A stretch of 11,426 nucleotides of DNA from Chroococcidiopsidaceae cyanobacterium CP_BM_RX_35. GTDB taxonomy: Bacteria > Cyanobacteriota > Cyanobacteriia > Cyanobacteriales > Chroococcidiopsidaceae. The translations under genes and the position numbers were made by a program. Each line of letters opens with the position of its first letter. Position 1 is the first letter of the stretch. Shown here piece after piece: positions 8,069 to 11,426 of this stretch. Location of the stretch: contig JAFAVL010000661.1 of assembly GCA_019242465.1 (NCBI GenBank), positions 1 to 11,426 of the forward strand. Reading direction: 5' to 3'. The notes beneath the pieces are model-generated. The model was given only the letters and a program-made list of their open reading frames with translations, was not told the DNA's origin and did no database searches.

Positions 8069-8344
8069 ATGTCTGTCAAAGTTTTGATTCCTACTCCTCT
8101 ACAGAAATTCACGAATAATCAAGCCACACTGGAGTGTAAAGGCAGTAATGTGGCTGAGTTGCTGCAATCCTTAGAGCAAAACTGTCCCGGTATTATGTCA
8201 AGTTTGTGCGATGACAAGGGTCAACTGCGGCGATTTGTGAACTTTTACGTTAACAGTGAAGATATCCGATTTTTAGAAGGGACAGAGACACCTCTTAAAG
8301 AGGGTGATGAGGTGAGTATTGTCCCAGCAGTTGCTGGTGGCTGA
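8069..8344 (+). CDS. MoaD/ThiS-family sulfur-carrier protein
   Basis: A 91-residue beta-grasp protein ending in VPAVAGG. The free C-terminal Gly-Gly is what family members need in order to be adenylated and turned into a thiocarboxylate that donates sulfur (to molybdopterin, thiazole, or to cysteine or homocysteine precursors). Other family features are the start [12 protein letters not shown], the central [16 protein letters not shown] and the [14 protein letters not shown] end. It lies 114 bases after thrC on the same strand; no terminator was found in that gap, so the two may be cotranscribed. The activating enzyme (MoeB/ThiF type) and a JAMM peptidase are not in the window. Because its neighbour is thrC and not moa or thi genes, a CysO- or HcyS-like role in amino-acid sulfur supply is more likely than molybdopterin synthesis, but this is inference. 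No clear ribosome site precedes ATG 8069. Confidence 0.9.
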   Translation: MSVKVLIPTPLQKFTNNQATLECKGSNVAELLQSLEQNCPGIMSSLCDDKGQLRRFVNFYVNSEDIRFLEGTETPLKEGDEVSIVPAVAGG

Positions 8345-8350
8345 GAGTGG

Positions 8351-8392
8351 GGGGTGTAGGGGATATTGGCGTTATTTTTAACCCTACACCCC
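8351..8392. repeat. GC-rich inverted repeat between convergent genes, probable two-way terminator
   Basis: GGGGTGTAGGG (8351-8361) and its exact complement (8382-8392) flank a 20-base AT-rich spacer. It starts 7 bases after the stop of the sulfur-carrier gene. The right arm contains the stop codon (TAG on the minus strand) of the flavoprotein gene. Direct and inverted GGGGTGTAGGG-type repeats are common between genes in cyanobacteria. Neither strand shows a strong T-run after the stem, so termination is plausible but not certain. Confidence 0.6.
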
Positions 8393-9748
8393 ATTCTCCC
8401 TTTGAACTAAAGCTCGATCATCCCCCAAATCTGTTAAGAAAAGATGCTTGTCAAACGTATATTCTTGACCTAAAAAAGAGATTATTTTTTCAGTATCATC
8501 TTCTGCGTTTTGTAAACAAGTTGAAGCCCCAGGAGATGGTGTGATGTTAAACAAGATGTCTTCTCCGATAATTTTGGCTTCTCCAAGCTCAAGACTTCTA
8601 GTCTTAAGATTGACGATCTGAGGTCTTATTCCTCCATATCCTTTAGCAAGCTTTATCTCACTTAATTGAATTGAGGGAACAATTTTTTTGACTTCTTTAA
8701 GAAATAATCTTTTGCCAATTATTGGCACATCGTAAATAAAATTTCTCACAATATATTTAAATATCTCTTTATCTGACAGAATCTTGAAAAAGCTAATGAA
8801 CGCGTTAAGGCTGAATCCAGCCGTTCTGAAGTAATCAACAATAGTTGCATAGTGATGTTGCTCCAACAACGGAGTAACTTTTGCAGTAGGACCAAATCTA
8901 GTCTGACTTTGATTGTGAACTTCTGAATCTCCATGAATAGCTGCAAAAGGTATCTTCTTGAGCTGCACAGTGTAGACTTTACCGTTCAAAACGCCCGGCG
9001 CAAGATAAAAATTTCCAGCTACATTCAGAAGTGCATAATCCTTTCCATAACCTAAAGACTTTGCGAAAAGCAAACTGTATGCTCCAGCAGCAAAAACAAC
9101 AACCCTAGCGAAGATCGTCTCTTTATCAGTCTGAATATGGTATAGCCCTCCTTCCTTCTTAAGACTCTTAACCCTTGTTGCTATCATCACATCAATCGAT
9201 TTCTCGGAATTATTAATTGAATTTTGTAGAAAGGATCTAGATAGCTCTTGAAAATCAATTGTGTAACCTTCTTCAGTAAATAGAGCACTAATCTCTTCAT
9301 CTGGCGCTCTATTTTTCACAATATTAGGTTCAAATAACTCTATCTCCTCTTTTCCAATTAATTTTAATTTGGGAAATAGTGATTTAAATTCTTTGTATCT
9401 TTCTCTGAGTTCCTCAGTTTGTTCTTTTCCTATAGCCAAAACCATTTTGTTGTACTTGCTATAAGTTTCTTGCTGCAGATCTTTTCTCAAAATATAATTC
9501 TTAACTAGATTCGCAGCTTTTTTAACCTTTTGAGCTTTTTCCAACTTATAGTTAGTTTCTATATCTCCAAAATGCAGCGTTTGACTATTGCTTGTTTTAT
9601 GAGAGTTGACTAAAGCAATATCTTGATGTTTTTCTATTAAAGCAATCCGGTGTACATTAGTATAGTTACTCAAGCAGTACAGCAATGCAGTTCCAGAGAT
9701 TCCGCCGCCAATGATTGCTACTTCGTAAACGCTGTTCTCAGAATGCAT
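8384..9748 (-). CDS. FAD-dependent oxidoreductase, malate:quinone-oxidoreductase-like
   Basis: A 454-residue flavoprotein. The N-terminus has a Rossmann dinucleotide fold, AIIGGGISGTALLY (GxGxxG at 14-19), and the ribose-binding Glu39 in ALIEKHQD. SQTLHFGDIETNY (55-67) occupies the place of the substrate and FAD loop of malate:quinone oxidoreductases. VVVFAAGAYS, GYGGIRPQIV and SPGAS (405-409) are C-terminal FAD-binding signatures; SPGAST in particular is typical of Mqo. Family members oxidise L-malate to oxaloacetate at the membrane and pass electrons to quinone. This protein is somewhat shorter than classical Mqo (about 490-550 residues), so another 2-hydroxyacid substrate is possible. The gene is markedly AT-rich: three 60-base lines I counted gave 28, 45 and 32% G+C, against 53% for one line in thrC. 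It has Lys/Ile/Asn-rich codons and no HIP1 site, suggesting acquisition by transfer. GGAAAA lies a few bases before its ATG. It diverges from the amidase remnant. Confidence 0.82.
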   Translation of the reverse strand: MHSENSVYEVAIIGGGISGTALLYCLSNYTNVHRIALIEKHQDIALVNSHKTSNSQTLHFGDIETNYKLEKAQKVKKAANLVKNYILRKDLQQETYSKYNKMVLAIGKEQTEELRERYKEFKSLFPKLKLIGKEEIELFEPNIVKNRAPDEEISALFTEEGYTIDFQELSRSFLQNSINNSEKSIDVMIATRVKSLKKEGGLYHIQTDKETIFARVVVFAAGAYSLLFAKSLGYGKDYALLNVAGNFYLAPGVLNGKVYTVQLKKIPFAAIHGDSEVHNQSQTRFGPTAKVTPLLEQHHYATIVDYFRTAGFSLNAFISFFKILSDKEIFKYIVRNFIYDVPIIGKRLFLKEVKKIVPSIQLSEIKLAKGYGGIRPQIVNLKTRSLELGEAKIIGEDILFNITPSPGASTCLQNAEDDTEKIISFLGQEYTFDKHLFLTDLGDDRALVQRENGV

Positions 9749-9810
9749 AGTTTTTCCAAGGAGTTGTAGAGCTTGTGTACTTCCATTGCCTAAAGCTATC
9801 TTAGCGTTTT

Positions 9811-9826
9811 CCCCTTACACAAGGGG
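9811..9826 (+). promoter_or_regulatory. Hairpin overlapping the ribosome site of the former amidase gene
   Basis: CCCCTT (9811-9816) and AAGGGG (9821-9826) form a 6-bp stem with a 4-base loop. The right arm is also the only good Shine-Dalgarno sequence for ATG 9835, with about 8 bases of spacing, so folding would hide it. The gene behind it is broken, so any control role is historical. Confidence 0.35.
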
Positions 9827-9834
9827 GCAAGTGT

Positions 9835-10476
9835 ATGAGTCGTCTTGTGTTTGCGCCTGCCCACCACCTTGCTCGCATGATCCGCGATCGCGAAGTTTCC
9901 GCCTTTGAAGTGCTGGATGCCTATCTCACGGAAATTGCCACCCATAATGTTAAGGTAAACGCGATTTACACGCTGGATGAAGACCGTGCTCGTCAACGCG
10001 CCTTCCTTGCGGATGAAGCGTTATTCAATCGAGCCTCAAACGGTCGAATCCGATCATTCGAGGCGGTTTTCAGACCTCGTTTGGCAGAATTACGGATCAC
10101 TCAAAGGTCAGCCTGAGTTCTACTCCGGCTGCTGCTTTGAGCAAGCTCAAAAGCATTGATTGAGCGCGATCACTACGTCAGGCTAATGGATCAGTTTCTA
10201 GAGCAATACGATGCTTGGATTTGTCCGGTCGCCATGACGAGCGCTTTTACTCATTGCCCAACGGGAAAGCCAATTGAGATCGATGGAGTGAAGTATCCCT
10301 ATATATTGGCGAATGGTGTATATACGATGACCTTTAATTTCACAGGTAATCCAGTTGTAGTGATTCCGGTAGGGTTAATTCGAAAAGGATTGCCGATCGG
10401 TGTTCAAATTGTGGGGCGACGGTGGCAGGATTTCCATGTTCTGCTCTCTCCTCTGCCGCTGCTTGGATTGCTCTAG
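9835..10476 (+). pseudogene. Amidase-signature-family gene, internally deleted and frameshifted
   Basis: Three pieces of one amidase can be read. Piece 1 (9835 to about 10023) is an intact N-terminus, MSRLVFAPAHHLARMIRD to RQRAFLADEAL. Piece 2 (about 10040-10159) is in another frame and contains FSDLVWQNYGSLKGQ, like the middle-to-late part of amidases. Piece 3 (10156-10476) returns to the first frame with RDHYVRLMDQFLEQYDAWIC, PVAMTSAFTH, NFTGNPVVVIPVG and GLPIGVQIVGRRWQD, the typical C-terminal part. The central segment with the catalytic Lys, the Gly/Ser-rich stretch and the two active serines is absent; about 210 codons remain of a usual 470-500. The end after RRWQD no longer resembles the family. 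A functional product is not expected. A good ribosome site and a HIP1 copy near the start suggest it was once a resident, expressed gene. Confidence 0.85.
9884..9891. repeat. HIP1 palindrome GCGATCGC
   Basis: Exact copy, within CGCGATCGCG, in the intact N-terminal piece of the amidase remnant. The two minus-strand genes on either side of the remnant have none. Confidence 0.85.
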
Positions 10477-10521
10477 GATTGGTCGCTCAATTACCAAATT
10501 CGGCATTTGTTTCCACACCTA

Positions 10522-11298
10522 CTAGCGTACAAAAAAGTATGCGGACATGGTAAAACCAGTTGCGCTCACAAAACGACGTAGTTGATTGGGATGAATCTTG
10601 TAGGCGAACTTGGCACTAAGATAGCCACCAATCAGAGCCCCGATTGCCATCAAAATCGCCTGCGGCCATATTACAACATCGGCAAGAATGAAAGGCACAA
10701 GAGCTGCGAAATTGATAATTAGCATCATTAAATTTTTGTAGGCGAGCTGTTTACGCGGCTCATTTGAAAAGAATGTAAGTGTTGCTAGTAACAGAAAGCC
10801 AGCACCACCTCCAAAATATCCACCATATGTTGCAATCACTAATTGGATTAAGAATATAATACCTCTAGAAAAATACAAAGTCTTTTCTGATTTTGTGTTT
10901 TTTAGGAATTCAAGTTTTTTAATTTGCTTACTAAAAGTAAAGATTAGAGAGCCGGTTAGTAACAGGAGAGGAACTAATCTGACAAAAAGTTTTTGTGGAG
11001 TATGCAATAACAATATAGAACCAAGAATTCCGCCTAATAAACTGACAGCAACAAGAGGAAAAACTTCTCGGAACTGACCAAGAATCTCCTTTCGATATGC
11101 AGTTGTACTACCAACAGTGCCTACTAAAAGTGCTGCATTATTAGTAGCATTTGCGCTAATAGGTGGTATACCTGTAAAAACAAGTGCAGGGAAAGAGAAA
11201 AAACTTCCCCCTCCAGCAACAGCATTCAATCCGCCACCTAAAACAGCAGAACCAAAAAGAACTGAAGCTTGGAAAAGTGATGTAATTTCCGCGTTCAT
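10522..11298 (-). CDS. TSUP-family (TauE/SafE-type) membrane permease
   Basis: A 258-residue protein with about 7-8 hydrophobic segments, the usual length for this family. Members carry sulfite, sulfonates or other small anions across the cytoplasmic membrane, often outwards. The two pseudo-symmetric halves are marked by their glycine motifs: GGGLNAVAGGGS at 21-32 followed by FFSFPALV, and GGYFGGGAGF at 159-168. ISANATNNAALL after the first motif, and PNQLRRFVSATGF before the last helix, are also typical. ATG 11298 is preceded by a weak AAGAAC-type ribosome site. The 3' end overlaps, on the opposite strand, a short open frame beyond the amidase remnant. The gene is AT-rich in places, with one 60-base line at 25% G+C by my count, and has no HIP1 site. 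The substrate cannot be told from sequence; a sulfur compound would fit the upstream sulfur-carrier gene, but the two are not in one operon. Confidence 0.9.
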   Translation of the reverse strand: MNAEITSLFQASVLFGSAVLGGGLNAVAGGGSFFSFPALVFTGIPPISANATNNAALLVGTVGSTTAYRKEILGQFREVFPLVAVSLLGGILGSILLLHTPQKLFVRLVPLLLLTGSLIFTFSKQIKKLEFLKNTKSEKTLYFSRGIIFLIQLVIATYGGYFGGGAGFLLLATLTFFSNEPRKQLAYKNLMMLIINFAALVPFILADVVIWPQAILMAIGALIGGYLSAKFAYKIHPNQLRRFVSATGFTMSAYFFVR

Positions 11299-11426
11299 TT
11301 TGTTCTTAAGTAGATGAATGTTTCACCATAGCTTAAACCTGTTTTCAGGATATCCCTGTGATGTCTATCATGTTAATAAGTGAGATTTTTTATTTACAAG
11401 TTCTCAAGTTTATGCGATAATAAAAG

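Noticed and set aside
8347..8544. Short plus-strand frame after the sulfur-carrier gene
   Set aside because: It runs through the inverted repeat and the antisense of the flavoprotein C-terminus; no credible product.
9796..9996. Minus-strand frame upstream of the flavoprotein gene
   Set aside because: Antisense of the amidase N-terminal piece, which has clear family similarity on the plus strand.
11117..11317. Plus-strand open frame at the right end
   Set aside because: Antisense of the glycine-rich N-terminus of the permease; no independent support.
11299..11426. Promoter of the permease gene, for example TTGTAA/TATTAA on the minus strand
   Set aside because: Spacing of 15 bases and poor matches in very AT-rich DNA; indistinguishable from chance.

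Overview
The window looks like chromosomal DNA from a cyanobacterium. Four copies of the palindrome GCGATCGC (HIP1, a motif over-represented in many cyanobacterial genomes) lie at 5303, 7112, 7906 and 9884. Threonine synthase reads like the Nostoc-type enzyme as I remember it, and Shine-Dalgarno sites are weak or absent at most starts. No rRNA, tRNA, CRISPR array or transposase was seen. All gaps between genes are shorter than 300 bases.

Left part (1-4600): the 3' part of a two-component output gene (end of a receiver domain, a complete receiver domain, then GGDEF) enters from the left edge. After 137 bases comes a large exported protein that joins a YncE-like beta-propeller to a phosphoesterase domain. 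Its promoter region holds an array of TTAA-type octamers phased at 11 bp that resembles a cyanobacterial Pho box, so the gene may be induced by phosphate starvation. A strong hairpin terminator follows. A small, probably exported, cysteine-containing protein runs towards it from the opposite strand.

Middle part (4600-8344): a 604-residue polytopic membrane protein of the GT-C glycosyltransferase type, as far as its topology shows, ends in a 13-bp hairpin. It is followed by thrC (threonine synthase) and, 114 bases later in the same direction, by a MoaD/ThiS-type sulfur-carrier protein ending in Gly-Gly. The last two genes suggest a link between homoserine-phosphate metabolism and thiocarboxylate sulfur transfer.

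Right part (8345-11426): this is an accessory-looking block. It holds an AT-rich minus-strand gene for a malate:quinone-oxidoreductase-like flavoprotein, a decayed amidase gene that has lost its catalytic core and shifts frame, and a minus-strand TSUP (TauE/SafE-type) permease that is also AT-rich. A GC-rich inverted repeat marks the left border of the block and supplies the stop codon of the flavoprotein gene. The last 128 bases (11299-11426) are AT-rich upstream DNA of the permease; no promoter there could be called with confidence.

No clearly new multi-gene system is visible. The points most worth checking are the Pho-box-like array, the thrC/sulfur-carrier pair, and the transferred or decaying block at the right.
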